From Tubiluchus corallicola (lineage: Eukaryota; Priapulida; Priapulimorpha; Priapulimorphida; Tubiluchidae), in contig JAQGDQ010000955.1 of NCBI GenBank assembly GCA_030141605.1, positions 25,817 through 76,714 on the forward strand: a DNA stretch of 50,898 bases. The letters run 5' to 3'. The notes beneath the pieces are model-generated. The model did not search any database and was not told the origin of the DNA. It saw only the letters and a program-made list of their open reading frames with translations. Positions 33,885 to 44,978 of the stretch are shown here, piece after piece. Numbering within the stretch: position 1 is the stretch's first letter; each line of letters begins with the position of its first letter. The translations under genes and the position numbers were made by a program.

Positions 33885-35679
33885 TAATGCACTTCTGTTT
33901 TTCTTTCTCAAACTTCAAATTTACCATTAATCTGGGCAGCACGAACATGGGTTTTTCTTCCTGGTGTTGTCCAGAGGCATACCAATACAACTTATGGATT
34001 AATGTTTTTCTTTAACTGTGTGTTAATTTAATGTTTTCTATGTAAATTATCGTTGCATGTTAATGGTAAATCTAGCAATAGATTCAATTCTAAATTCTAT
34101 TCTATTCTAATGTCGGTCAGCGAGTTTTACATTTTGCTAAAACCCATTAAACTACCTGGATGTTGCTGTTTCCTTCATTGTCAATACTGACAAATCACAT
34201 ATTTAGCCTGGTCTGTTCACCATTGCCTAGCACTTCGTCTTCTGGCAGCCGAATGATCAAGAACGTACAAGCTCGCTCAGTGAGTATGTTTATTCCTAAC
34301 TGTATTAACGTATTTTTTTTAATTTGCGCTCAAACAGACATGACTCATTAATTTTTCACAGGATCCTCTTCAGAAATGGTTTATTTTGTAAGTTACTTCT
34401 TCTCTGATACATTCATGCCACACTTCATAAAGTGCAGTATTTATTTGTTTGTTTATTAACTACCTGAAGGCTTTAGGCTAATGCAGGACAATTGAACTTA
34501 TGTGTCCGGAAATATTTTTTACCGGAATTAATTGTTTAGGAAAATAACATTGATTTTTCGGTCATTAGAGCCAAAATGTAACAATAACACGATATTAATC
34601 GTTTTAGAAACATGGGAAGAAAACCATTATCGAATCGGCTGGTAAAAAAGCTGCAAATATAAAAAAAGCTAAAGAATAAGAGAGAAAAACTTATATGATT
34701 AAATGCAATCAGTACATATGATTCACAAATGAACAACACGAAAAACCTGTCTGTGAGGGGATTAGCGCTTGCCTATTCTATTTTACAGTATTTCTCTCAT
34801 CTCACCGCTGCTAAATCTCGATGTTACTAACCATAAAATGTCATAACCATTAATTGCGTCTGACATTAAACTATTTACTGAAATAACGAAGCATTTAGTT
34901 ATCATTCTATGCATCTGCCACCTTTTTTGTACTTGCTGATTTTTAACAGCATAGCTTTAGTTAATCAGACAGTATTCCAAGAAAATTGTGAAAGTATAAA
35001 GAGAAACATGGAAAAGGTAATTTTTGCCGACATCTGGCAATTTTAATTTCCGTACCGCTTAAAAACCATGCAGGCGGTAAAACAGATGGACAGACAAACG
35101 ACACAACTAAAGGTCACGCCCACAGGCCTCGTGTCTCGTTTAGGAAGAGCATTTTCGAGTTTTTTATTATCTATTATTGATTCACTTGAATTTTCTGCGA
35201 ATTCTGCTCAATTTTTTCCTCTGTCAAATAATGGTGGTCATAATGATAAACTACTGCTTCTTCTACTCCAGTCCTGCTGTTTATATTTTTGTGGGAGAGT
35301 GTATGTTTGTGGGTAAAACACTTCTACTGTTAGTTCGATCTCTCATTTCACACGATTTGCTTGTTAATTTGTTAGAGCAAAACCGGACCCAATCTAAAAC
35401 TGTAGGTCAAAACAATCTACTCTTTAAAATATTGAAAGGAAACATACTATTTTTTCCAGAATGACTTACGTGAAAGAATCATTACCACGCGAACACACTT
35501 TCACGTTCGCGCCACTAGTTTTTCGCTGTTACATGCATTTCACCATTCGGTGGTTAGACGGGCATTAGCGCCTGCATTTCGGAATGTATTGGACAAAAAA
35601 TAGGTGCTGCACCTCTCAGTTCAGATATCTTCGCTTGTGACGAACTGCACACTTTCAACAGCTCATGCGTGGGCACAGC
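33885..35679. other. Intergenic, no gene supported
   Basis: A donor-like TCA|GTGAGT at about 34280 follows a short open stretch, but no acceptor or domain supports an exon. Otherwise nothing recognisable. Confidence 0.35.
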
Positions 35680-35684
35680 AGTAA

Positions 35685-36095
35685 ACTTTGAAACCCGAAT
35701 TTTTATTTTAAAACATGCCTAGTTTTAATACTACATACTGCATATCTTGCAGTAGCACTATTTTTCAATTTACGCTTTCACAAACACCTGCAACACGCTC
35801 TTCGGAATATTTTTGCTGTTGAAAATTATGACAGTTTGTGGTGTCATCAATAGTTGGGCTCGTCCGACTTTAATTAAGATTTTAATCTAGTAATTAATTA
35901 TCAGAAACGCTTTTGCAGTATTAATTATGTTGAAATGTATACTTTTTGCCGGACTTCAAAATGGGATGGTATTTCAAAAATCATCCTGTTTTCCTTAAAA
36001 TCCCGGTTCTGCTATTAGCAGCAATATTTGTAGACATTAAGTTAAAGGACGGATAGCGATTTGCCGTTTGAAAAGTTGAATAACTGATTATTGGT
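35685..36095 (+). repeat. Inverted repeat arm left of the Spätzle-like gene
   Basis: Matches the reverse complement of about 40910-41345. The first ~290 bases are closely similar (shared AAACATGCCTAGTTTTAATA and ATTATCAGAAACGCTTTT); the rest is weaker. Confidence 0.85.
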
Positions 36096-36271
36096 TGTTT
36101 AATTTCGAAATATAATACCAGCACTTTATTCCCTGGAACTGAAAGGTGGTTCCTGCATCCCCGTCAGCTATTTGTCAACTGAAAAAACAACGACGTTGAT
36201 GTATAAACCGCTTAATACATGGTAGCAAAACGATAAAGATATCAATCAGTTTATGTCGGTGCGCGGTAAAA

Positions 36272-36877
36272 GTGGCACAGGAAAAAATGCATATCACAAG
36301 TATTTTAATTGCTTTCTTATTATTGAAAGTATCTGTGTCAGAGCAATGCATGTACGATTTTTACCTACTTTTCCATTTATCCCATTTTTCTATGCCATTT
36401 TTACCTACTTTTCCATTTATCCCATTTTTCTATGCCATTTTTACCTACTTTTCCATTTATCCCATTTTTCTATGCCATTTTTACCTACTTTTCCATTTAT
36501 CCCATTTTTCTATGCCATTTTTACCTACTTTTCCATTTATCCCATTTTTCTATGCCATTTTTACCTACTTTTCCATTTATCCCATTTTTCTATGCCATTT
36601 TTACCTACTTTTCCATTTATCCCATTTTTCTATGCCATTTTTACCTATTTTTCCATTTATCCCATTTTTCTATGCCATTTTTACCTACTTTTCCATTTAT
36701 CCCATTTTTCTATGCCATTTTGACCTATTTTTCCATTTATCCCATTTTTCTATGCCATTTTTATCTACTTTTCCATTTGTCTCACTTTTCCTGTGCCATT
36801 TTTATTGTGCCATTTTTCCTTTGTCATTTTTTCCTACTTTTCCATTTGTGCCATTTTTACTGTGGCATTTTTCCTAG
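36272..36877 (+). other. ORF with signal-peptide-like start running into a minisatellite
   Basis: The 201-codon frame starts upstream of the 40-bp array. From its second Met (MHITSILIAFLLLKVSVSEQ) it reads like a signal peptide, then continues as Phe/Leu/Pro-rich repeats. Since 40 is not a multiple of three and each unit lacks stops, all three plus frames are open and encode the same cyclic 40-aa pattern. The repeat explains the length; the signal-like start may be chance or the remnant of a real exon. Confidence 0.2.
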
Positions 36878-37105
36878 TTTTTCTTTTGTGCCATTTTTTC
36901 TATGCCATTTTACCTACATTTTCCATTTGTGCCATTTTTCCTTTGTCATTTTTTCCTACTTTTCCATTTGTGCCATTTTTTTCTATGCCATTTTACCTAC
37001 TTTTCCATTTGTCCCATTTTTCCTGTGCTATTTTTACCGTGCTATTTTCTGTGTGCCATTTTTTCATATGTCATTTTTCCTGTGCCGTTTTTACCTACAT
37101 TCGTT
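36359..37105 (+). repeat. 40-bp minisatellite with decaying 3' part
   Basis: Unit built on CCATTTTTCTATGCCATTTT and ACCTACTTTTCCATTTAT. About ten near-perfect units run to 36780, then variant units with C/T-rich changes to about 37105. Confidence 0.95.
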
Positions 37106-37654
37106 TATGTCATGGTATTCGCCAAAAAAATAAGGCATTGACAAAGATTTGTTACCAAGAAAAAGTGGGACTCAATCCTCTGAATTACAGTATCTGCAAT
37201 TCTTTTTAAGAGAAAGTAAACAATGGCCACGCAGAGCCGTTTGATGCAAAAAAAACTAAAGATAAAATCTTTTGATAAGGTGGGTTCAAATTCACCTTAA
37301 AGAATTGAGAAAATGTGTCAGCTATTGATTGAAACGCTTTAGTCAAATTTGCAGTGTAAACGATAGACGCATAGAGCTGTGGCTGTAAATTTTAACAAAA
37401 ATGATGAAAGACAAAAAATGTTTCCGCATCTTCATTTTTGACATGTTAACTTAAAACTTCTGTATTTTTGGACAAATTTAAGGGAATGACTTAAAATTTT
37501 TGACATTTATACTTAAGTGCCTGTAATATCAATGCGGCAATTTTCAAGCAGTTCCACTGTTTTGTTCTTATAATATCGTGATGAAAACTTCGGTACATTT
37601 TTCTATGCCAACCTGTGTATATTTGTTAAAACGACAAATAATTCTTTTCTATAG
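37106..37654. other. Region upstream of the Spätzle-like gene
   Basis: AT-rich, no frame. TTCTTTTCTATAG at 37642-37654 looks like a splice acceptor ten bases before the start codon, so a 5' UTR exon may lie further upstream. Confidence 0.4.
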
Positions 37655-37664
37655 AATTTAGACA

Positions 37665-38835
37665 ATGAAATCGTCACTGACTGCAATGTTGCTGGCTGTA
37701 CTGGTCTGTACACTGTTTTCACTGGTCTATGGGCAAAGTGCTTCAAGAAGCAGCTCTGTGGGTAATAGTATCTGCTGTGCGCCGTTGAGCGACCTACTTG
37801 GAGACAACGGGCAACTGATATACCCCGACAACATCAAAAATCCGTCAAAAAATGTGTCAATCTACAACCCTCACAAACGTAAGTTCTTGTTAGAGTACTC
37901 AAACGTACAAGGCGGTCCAAAAATGGTCCGGGTGCAGAATCAGAAATGACAGGGTGAGCCACAAGATCGATCCTGGATGGATGCCTTGTTATAGATTAAT
38001 CAGCAAACAGTAATCCCTTTAATTCAGCTAGTTGGTAGGCGGAGAATAATTACAAAAGCCAAGGTGGGTCACGGGTCATGAGTTGTGGAATGAAATTCTG
38101 TTGACTAAATACTCGTATCTCTAAGGTAAAAATATAGTTTTTCGAAGCATGCTTGTTTGTTCCTAACGAAAATTAAAATCTAAAAAATTGGAAGTATATA
38201 TCGACTAGTATTGAAACTATTTCTCAGAAATTCTTTCTTGCACCAATTACCAACTATGAGGTTAAAGAAACCATCTCAGGACCTCAAACAGTAGTACAGA
38301 AGTAGTACAGAAAGAGAGATACAGCGTTTATTAGAACACTGGAAGCCGGCTGTCTTTTGAAGAAGTTCAGTGAGAAAGTATGATTTGCAACGATGCAATC
38401 AGAAAAGTTAGAATCAGGCCAGGTTAGAGTAGCTATTTCTGCCAGGCTTTGAAAAGCAGCCCTGTATGAGTTTCAAAGAAATTGTTATCTATCAATTTTG
38501 CAGAACGGTGATTGATTCAAACACAAACGGACCAGCACGGGCGGGGGGGACGAATATCTTCAGTGATGAACGGCGAACAGGGTGCCCGGCAATGACGTTT
38601 GGGTACTACATCCAGCGGCCAATTTGTGCGACATCTTGTAATGGTCACCTTGTCGTCATTTTTCCTAGACAATATCTCTACGCCAGTGTGTGTAGAACGT
38701 AAGTTTGTGTAACGATGATATTGTATGCGAAACATCTGTGCACAACCGAAACACCATTGTGTTGTCGTCATTCTCTCTTTTATTCTCTCTCTCTTTTTTC
38801 TCTCTCTCTCCCTCTCTCTCTCCCTCTCTCACACA

Positions 38836-38883
<48 letters not shown>

Positions 38884-39374
38884 TAAGCTTTCTTTCTCCT
38901 ACTCCTTCCCTATCTCTGCCTCTTTCTTTCTCTCACTCTCGCTCCTTCTTCCATCCTGTCTACTTTGTTCTACTCTAATTTGTAGCATACTTGAAATAAA
39001 TTAAAATTATTGTACACCACAATTATTGCCTACTGCGCAATAACAACGACGATGACGACAATGATGACAATGACAACCATAACAATGATGACAATGACGA
39101 TGAAAACTACAGCCACAGTAACAACGACGACGACGACTACAGCAGCAGTAACAACAGTACCCACAATAATAATTACCCCATTATTATAAAATGAAATATA
39201 AATAAATTCTATCATTTCAGCCCTGGAGCAAGCTGTGTTCATACCAAGCATTGCCATGGTCGCTGCATTCAGGTCTATGGAGAAAGACGTCTGTATGGTT
39301 TCGACCTCACTACAAATCGAGTTGACTATTATGGCTTCAAATATCCCTGGTTCTGCCCCTGCAATGTCAATTAG
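37665..39374 (+). CDS. Secreted Spätzle/neurotrophin-like cystine-knot protein
   Basis: Three exons, 37665-37878, 38446-38698 and 39221-39374, with GT-AG introns (donors AAC|GTAAGT and AAC|GTAAGT; acceptors CTGCCAG and TTTCAG). Phases agree (1, then 2), giving 206 aa. Residues 1-23 form a signal peptide ending VYG. Mature cysteines: 37, 38, 78, 90, 118, 132, 136, 154, 161, 167, 171, 201 and 203. The C-terminal part has CRTPGASC (154-161), a CxxxC (167-171), then QVYGERRLYGFD, a GFKYP stretch and CPC. This order resembles the Spätzle family (C-PG-x-C, C-x-Q-x-Y, RRLL-x-D, FRFP-CCxC). The usual CCxC is FCPC here, as in neurotrophin CxC ends, so one cysteine is missing. Spätzle-type ligands act outside the cell on Toll receptors; that role here is inference. 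A nearer acceptor at 38503 would hit a stop in frame. Other cystine-knot families remain possible. Confidence 0.78.
38780..38960 (+). repeat. (TC)n-rich tract in intron 2
   Basis: CT-rich microsatellite inside intron 2 of the Spätzle-like gene. The Ser/Leu frames through it are artefacts. Confidence 0.9.
39036..39170 (+). repeat. Degenerate (GAC/AAC)n tract in intron 2
   Basis: Trinucleotide-rich stretch about 50 bases before the exon 3 acceptor. Confidence 0.8.
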
Positions 39375-39524
39375 CCAGCAACAACATTGAAAAACATTGA
39401 AAAGGAAAAGTGGCTAATTCTTTATTACAATATTGAAGAAATGTTCACTTATAATTTTAGATTTTAGAACACTCATGTTATTCGAAAATTGCTAATGTAA
39501 TAACATGCAAATTAGTAGTAAGAA

Positions 39525-39526
<2 letters not shown>

Positions 39527-39574
<48 letters not shown>
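39527..39574 (+). repeat. (AT)n microsatellite
   Basis: About 48 bases of pure AT in the presumed 3' UTR of the Spätzle-like gene. Confidence 0.95.
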
Positions 39575-39576
<2 letters not shown>

Positions 39577-39755
39577 TGTAACATATAGATAAATTAAAAT
39601 TGCTCTCTGTAGTCTTTGCTTTTATTGCAAAGGCCAGTAATTTCTCTAACGATTATAAAGCTTTAATCAATTCAAGTTTAATGCAATATAAATTCTGCAT
39701 TGTCACTTACGGTTTGTTATTATAGAAAACATTGTGTAAAACTTACTTTTTGCTT

Positions 39756-39761
39756 AATAAA
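39756..39761 (+). terminator. Candidate poly(A) signal of the Spätzle-like gene
   Basis: AATAAA about 380 bases after the stop. It is the first clear canonical signal I noticed downstream, in AT-rich sequence where chance matches are common. Confidence 0.4.
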
Positions 39762-39894
39762 ATTACTTCACTTACTATGCACTATATATTATATGCTTGT
39801 AGTTTTTCTTTTTAAATGAAGAGTTTAATTTTACAGCAGCAAACAGCGGTCAGTGATGCGTGGACATAGCGGTCAGTCAACCACTCAACTGATG

Positions 39895-40160
39895 AATCCA
39901 CTAAAAACTGATTGACCAACCGACCGACTACCAACAACAATCAACAAAGCAAAGAACTAACCAACCAACCGACCAAACTACCAATCAACTGACAAAACCA
40001 AGCACTTTGCACACCTACCAACCAACCAAATTAAGCAACCAACCAATCAACCAGCCAGCATCCAACCAACCAATCAGCCAACTAACGAACCAAACAACCA
40101 GCCATAAGCCAAGCTATCAAACAACCAACCAACAAATCAGCCAACACACCAGGTATATTG
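39895..40160 (+). repeat. Degenerate (CCAA)n-rich tract
   Basis: CCAACCAA- and CAACCAACC-type units with many interruptions; old simple repeat. Confidence 0.75.
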
Positions 40161-40389
40161 ATTATCCTTGATATTGAGCTAAATTCTGGTCTCGCCACAA
40201 GCATTCATATTAAGTGCACTCCCTCGCTGAGCGCTACCTGTTGGCTTACAGTCTGTCGAATTGTATAAAAAACTGCTAGATTAACATCACGCATAAAGCA
40301 ATGACTTCAAAATCTGATTTCACTTTCGCTATTGTTATTATTTTTATTTTAAGATAGGGGATGTTTCCCACAAAACATTTGAATAGGAA

Positions 40390-40690
40390 GAAAAGGAAAT
40401 TTAAAAAGTATTTCTCAAAAAACTTTCCTGATAAAGTTGTATTACTTAGCATTTCGCTTGTCTGTTTGACAGACTTATGAAACAGAAACAGAAAATTCTT
40501 AGCAATTAAAATGTTCACGCCAGCTATTGAACATTACTGTATACACCAAAAGACGTCACTGGTTCACCAAAACAATTACCCACCAAACGTTAATCATACT
40601 GAGAAGATAAAGTAATATAAACTTTTGCTTAGTTAGCGAAGTGTTTGCTGCGAATGCTCTGATTTTTTTTTCAAACTTTTCAACAGTCAT
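40390..40690 (+). repeat. Old dispersed repeat, copy 2 (similar to 24505-24815)
   Basis: Same orientation as copy 1 and heavily diverged. It lies directly left of the inverted-repeat arm at 40910, so the two may be parts of one longer element. A 9-bp stem, ACAGAGCTT with AAGCTCTGT, lies just past it at about 40723-40757. Confidence 0.5.
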
Positions 40691-40909
40691 CGCGGGTGTT
40701 TAAATTTACCAGTTTACAAACTACAGAGCTTTGCGTTACTGCCAATGCAAGCTCTGTAGTCAATAGCGTGTAGATGATACAAGATTTCAAAACGAATTTA
40801 ATAGCGTCTTTTGTGCTTTGAAATAAATACAAGCTTTTCCACTGGACTTTGTCGCATCTGTATTATTTTTCTAGTTTTGCTATTTGTACAGCTCCACACA
40901 CGGCAAGCC

Positions 40910-41345
40910 GTTGCGTTGCTTGCGGCGGTACTGGAACATCATGAATATTCAACGACTTCTAAGATGAATCGCTATAAACCGACAGAGATTGAAGATTTTA
41001 CGTTAAATGCGTTAAAGGAACTCAGGATGATTTCCTATACTATCCTATATTCATATACTATCCCATTTTCAACTACGGTAAAAAGTATACATTTTAACAC
41101 AATTAATTAACACAAACGCTGGAAAAGCGTTTCTGATAATTAAATAATAGATTAAAAACTTAATTAACGACAGGCGAGCCCAACTATCGATGACGTCACA
41201 AACTAACATAATCTTCAACAGTAAACCTATTCCATGAGCGTGTTACAGGTGTTTGTGAAAGCGTAAATTGAAGAATAGTGCTACTGTAAGATATTCAGTA
41301 TGGTAGTATTAAAACTAGGCATGTTTTAAAATAAAAATTCGACTT
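40910..41345 (-). repeat. Inverted repeat arm right of the Spätzle-like gene
   Basis: Reverse complement of 35685-36095. The part at 41055-41345 is the best conserved. The 99-codon plus frame at 40811-41110 overlaps it and has no recognised domain. Confidence 0.85.
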
Positions 41346-41350
41346 TTGAA

Positions 41351-41940
41351 GTCTACTGCTGTATTACTTTCATGTAATCGCATTATTTTTATCACTACTT
41401 TTCAAAACCGTACCTTAGATATAAAACCTCTATTTTGTGTCTTTACCGTGAACGTTTATGGTGTGTTTTTATGGGTGCAATCTTTAGCGTTAATAGCATC
41501 AAAACAGCTTTCAACAAATCAATATATGACACGTGCTATTTGTCCGGAATTGAATTTATCACATTTTAAAATTCTAAAAACAGATTGTTCTTATTAGCTA
41601 ACGAAACGAATCACTCATAGTGAAGATGGGATTAGTGTATGTTTGACTATTGTACTTAAAAATCTTCTTACAATATCTTTTTCAGTTATAGTCGATGAAA
41701 TATCTAAGTGTCATTTGTTTTATTCGTGTATCAATTGTCGAAAGCGGTGCCTAATTTGCCCCGTTGAAGACGATGTTAACAACTTCCCAATCCAGTTTTA
41801 GGGAGATTGTCAACAGGTAGTGACATGCCCTATTGTTTCAACCAACCATGTACCACTTGCGTCTAGGATACTGTAATGCGTAATAGTAATTTAGTTTGAA
41901 TTTTACTGTTTCAGTATCGGCACATGAGATTATTAAAATG
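41351..41940. other. Intergenic, no gene seen
   Basis: AT-rich; no supportable gene. Confidence 0.4.
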
Positions 41941-41948
41941 ATATAGTC

Positions 41949-42431
41949 CAGGGGTGTGCAAATTATCTGACTAGCCGGGCCACAATAAACATTCCCGCAA
42001 TTCCTGCGGGCCACAGACAGTTTGATCAAGGAGCCAAGTACAGAAAGGCCTTATAAACGATTTTTTTTGCATCCGACCTGCGTACATCGTTACTACTACA
42101 CTCAAGAAACTATTTTAGAAGTTATTAAAATTTATATTACAAACCATATATTTCTACTTTCAGGGCAGATAGTGGTAATTTCATTACAATGCATATTAGT
42201 AATGTGTATCACACAGTCTGTGCAATACAGTGTTATTAAGCACAACCGTCTTGTAAGGGTTAATGACATCCGATCTAGTAGAAAAAACTACCCGCACTAT
42301 CTTTGGGATCGTGGCAGGGACTTCAGCTGGGTACACTCAATTAATCACCCGGGCCGCACTTTCATTAGGTTGACAAATCTCTTCGCGGGCCGCACAAATT
42401 CTCTCGGCGGGCCGCAATTTGCACACCCCTG
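41949..42431 (+). mobile_element. hAT-like nonautonomous element, copy 2 (both ends)
   Basis: CAGGGGTGTGCAAATT at the left is exactly inverted at the right (AATTTGCACACCCCTG). The flanking octamers ATATAGTC (41941-41948) and ATATAAAC (42432-42439) agree at six of eight positions, as for an old 8-bp hAT duplication. It is 483 bases long, with GGGCCGCA-type repeats inside and no transposase. Confidence 0.82.
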
Positions 42432-42559
42432 ATATAAACTTCAGCTACTGTTATGAATAAATACTGTATTGTAAGTACTGTGGGATTTGAAAGATGCACA
42501 TCTGTCCTTCAACAAGCGCGTTTTCTTGGGTTGTTTTACATGTTTTGTTATACAGGCCT

Positions 42560-42840
42560 CACTCAAGGAGCTCAGCATGGATATCCGCTCAATGGAAACC
42601 CTTGCACAAGATCGCTCAGCATGGCGAAGTGTCATCACCACAGGGGCTAAGACAGCAGAGGCGAAAAGAATTGAGGATGCAGAGGAGAAGCACAGGAGAT
42701 GTAAGACACGTGACACTGCCCAACAACAGGTCCAAACACCCAGCCTCACCTGTGCCAAATGCCAAAGAAGTTTCCAGGCCAGAATTGGCCTAGTCAGTCA
42801 CCTTCGAGCTCATCAAAAGAATGATAACCCCTCAAAATGA
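42560..42840 (+). mobile_element. LINE ORF2 C-terminus with C2H2 finger, 5'-truncated
   Basis: The frame reads SLKEL, METLAQDRSAWRSVI, an Ala/Arg/Glu-rich helix, then a CX2CX12HX3H finger (CAKCQRSF to HLRAH) and ends at 42840. This is the usual C-terminus of a group of animal LINE reverse transcriptases with a terminal zinc finger. About 50 bases of 3' UTR and a (CAT)n tail at 42886-42913 follow. The 5' part is missing; the upstream codons in the same frame are unrelated. Confidence 0.75.
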
Positions 42841-42885
42841 CCTTTTATCCCTGTCACTATGGTCATCTTCGATTCGAAGGACAAA

Positions 42886-42913
42886 CATCATCATCATCAT
42901 CATCATCATCATT
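42886..42913 (+). repeat. (CAT)n tail of the LINE fragment
   Basis: Nine CAT repeats follow GAAGGACAAA at the LINE 3' end and are probably its tail. Confidence 0.75.
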
Positions 42914-43012
42914 AACATGCGGACTATGTAATTTCCTATAATTCGGGAAATGGCATTTTTATAGCTGTGATTACAGTTAAAAGACATAAACGTTTTTGAG
43001 CAGATCAGATAC

Positions 43013-43381
43013 TGTTGTGTTTTGTTTCTCTCGGAACTCTCGTAGAGAAAGCCAGAAAACACGCCGTCAAATTAAACTAGTTTATTAAGTGAGAATTCTA
43101 CAACACAAAAGTATGAAGGAACGCGAAATGTTTACTGTAAACGTGAAAATCTGGAAAACGTTTGAGTGTATCTGAAAATACAAGTATACAAGAGAATGTG
43201 TAAGTGGCATTCGTGTGAATCTGTGTGCCTGTGTCAGCGGCCTGTTTCGCCTTATATAGGGTGCCAGGGAACATTCTAGACGTTTCTTTCCAGAACATTC
43301 TACACGGTAAGACGATTATTCTAACGGAACATTCTAAAATGCTCCACTTAATTCTAATAGATGCCAGCGATCTCCACAACA
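43013..43381 (-). mobile_element. Solo LTR, 369-bp family, copy 2
   Basis: Reverse complement of 30168-30536, same length, same TGTTGTG/CACAACA ends. A perfect 5-bp duplication GATAC flanks it (43008-43012 and 43382-43386). It keeps the HSE array, a TATA box (43252-43258) and the AATAAA region. Confidence 0.92.
43269..43300 (-). promoter_or_regulatory. Heat-shock-element array in LTR promoter, copy 2
   Basis: On the minus strand: GAA-TTC-GAA, then GAA-GTC-GAA-TTC at the same 5-bp spacing as in copy 1. One unit is changed (TTC to GTC). In the last pair the spacer differs (TG instead of GC) while GAA and TTC are kept. A further GAA-TTC pair lies at 43327-43334. Confidence 0.7.
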
Positions 43382-43386
43382 GATAC

Positions 43387-43740
43387 ATAATGCATTTTGT
43401 GGACTAATCGGAATTTAAACCAAATGGACACTTGGGACTGCCTCGTCGATGGTGTTACTACCGTTTACATGGAAAGTTGGATTGAACAGTATATGCACAT
43501 TAACTGGATATAATAAAAATAGATTTTCGCTACAATTGATAAAATTGTCTTTTTGAATGAATTGTATTTTCCATTGCCTTGTCTTGCCGTGCTTCGCCTT
43601 ATTTTACATTGCTCTAGTTGATAGGCTAATAATGCGAACTGAACATTATTGGTCTCTAAATCTAAGAAAGTGATTTACGTATCTGGAAGTTTTTGTAACT
43701 GTCTTGTGAGAGACTCAAAAAAACTGTTACAATACCATCA
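43387..43740. other. Intergenic, no gene seen
   Basis: No supportable gene. Confidence 0.4.
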
Positions 43741-44978
43741 GTATCAGGGGATTCCACAAACTTAACAAGATACAGTACCCTCACGAGCAAATTAAATATC
43801 TCAATACAAGGGACTCCACAGACTTAACAAGATACAGTACCCTCATGAGCAACTTAAATATCTCAATACAAGGGACTCCACAGACTTAACAAGATACAGT
43901 ACCCTCATGAGCAACTTAAATATCTCAATACAAGGGACTCCACAGACTTAACAAGATACAGTACCCTCATGAGCAACTTAAATATCTCAATACAAGGGAC
44001 TCCACAGACTTAACAAGATACAGTACCCTCATGAGCAACTTAAATATCTCAATACAAGGGACACCACAGACTTAACAAGATACAGTACCCTCATGAGCAA
44101 CTTAAATATCTCAATACAAGAGACTCCACAGACTTAACAAGATACAGTACCCTCATGAGCAACTTAAATATCTCAATACAAGGGACTCCACAGATTTAAC
44201 AAGATACAGTACCCTCATGAGCAACTTAAATATCTCAATACAAGGGACTCCACAGACTTAACAAGATACAGTACCCTCATGAGCAACTTAAATATCTCAA
44301 TACAGGACACCAACTTAACAAGATACAGTACCCTCATGAGCAACTTAAATATCTCAATACAGGGACTCCACAGCTTAACAAGATACAGTACCCTCATGAG
44401 CAACTTAAATATCTCAATACAGGGACTCCACAGACTTAACAAGATACAGTACCCTCATGAGCAACTTAAATATCTCAATACAAGGGACTCCACAGACTTA
44501 ACAAGATACAGTACCCTCATGAGCAACTTAAATATCTCAATACAAGGGACTCCACAGACTTAACAAGATACAGTACCCTCATGAGCAACTTAAATATCTC
44601 AATACAAGGGACTCCACAGACTTAACAAGATACAGTACCCTCATGAGCAACTTAAATATCTCAATACAAGGGACTCCACAGACTTAACAAGATACAGTAC
44701 CCTCATGAGCAACTTAAATATCTCAATACAAGGGACACCACAGACTTAACAAGATACAGTGCCCTCATGAGCAACTTAAATATCTCAATACAAGGGACTC
44801 CACAGACTTGACAAGATACAGTGCCCTCACGAGCAACTTAAATATCTCAATACAAGGGACTCCACAGACTTGACAAGATACAGTACCCTCACGAGCAACT
44901 TAAATATCTCAATACAAGAGACTCCACAGACTTAACAAGATACAGTACCCTCACGAACAACTTAAATATCTCAATACT
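43741..44978 (+). repeat. 62-bp minisatellite, about 20 units
   Basis: Unit contains AACAAGATACAGTACCCTCA and GAGCAACTTAAATATCTCAA. Most units are near identical; a few are 2-5 bases shorter around 44300-44420. The first and last units are the most variant. Frames through it are artefacts. Confidence 0.97.

Noticed and set aside
33950-33995. Similarity to the 5S-SINE body (CTTCCTGGTGTTGTCCA)
   Set aside because: Only one short imperfect match with no flanking similarity; too weak to call a copy.
38504-38698. Use of the TTTTGCAG acceptor at 38503 for exon 2
   Set aside because: Joined to exon 1 in phase 1 it gives a stop after two codons, whereas the acceptor at 38445 stays open to the end.
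40811-41110. 99-codon frame with a hydrophobic stretch
   Set aside because: It runs into the inverted-repeat arm and no domain is recognisable; I found no support in the other arm.
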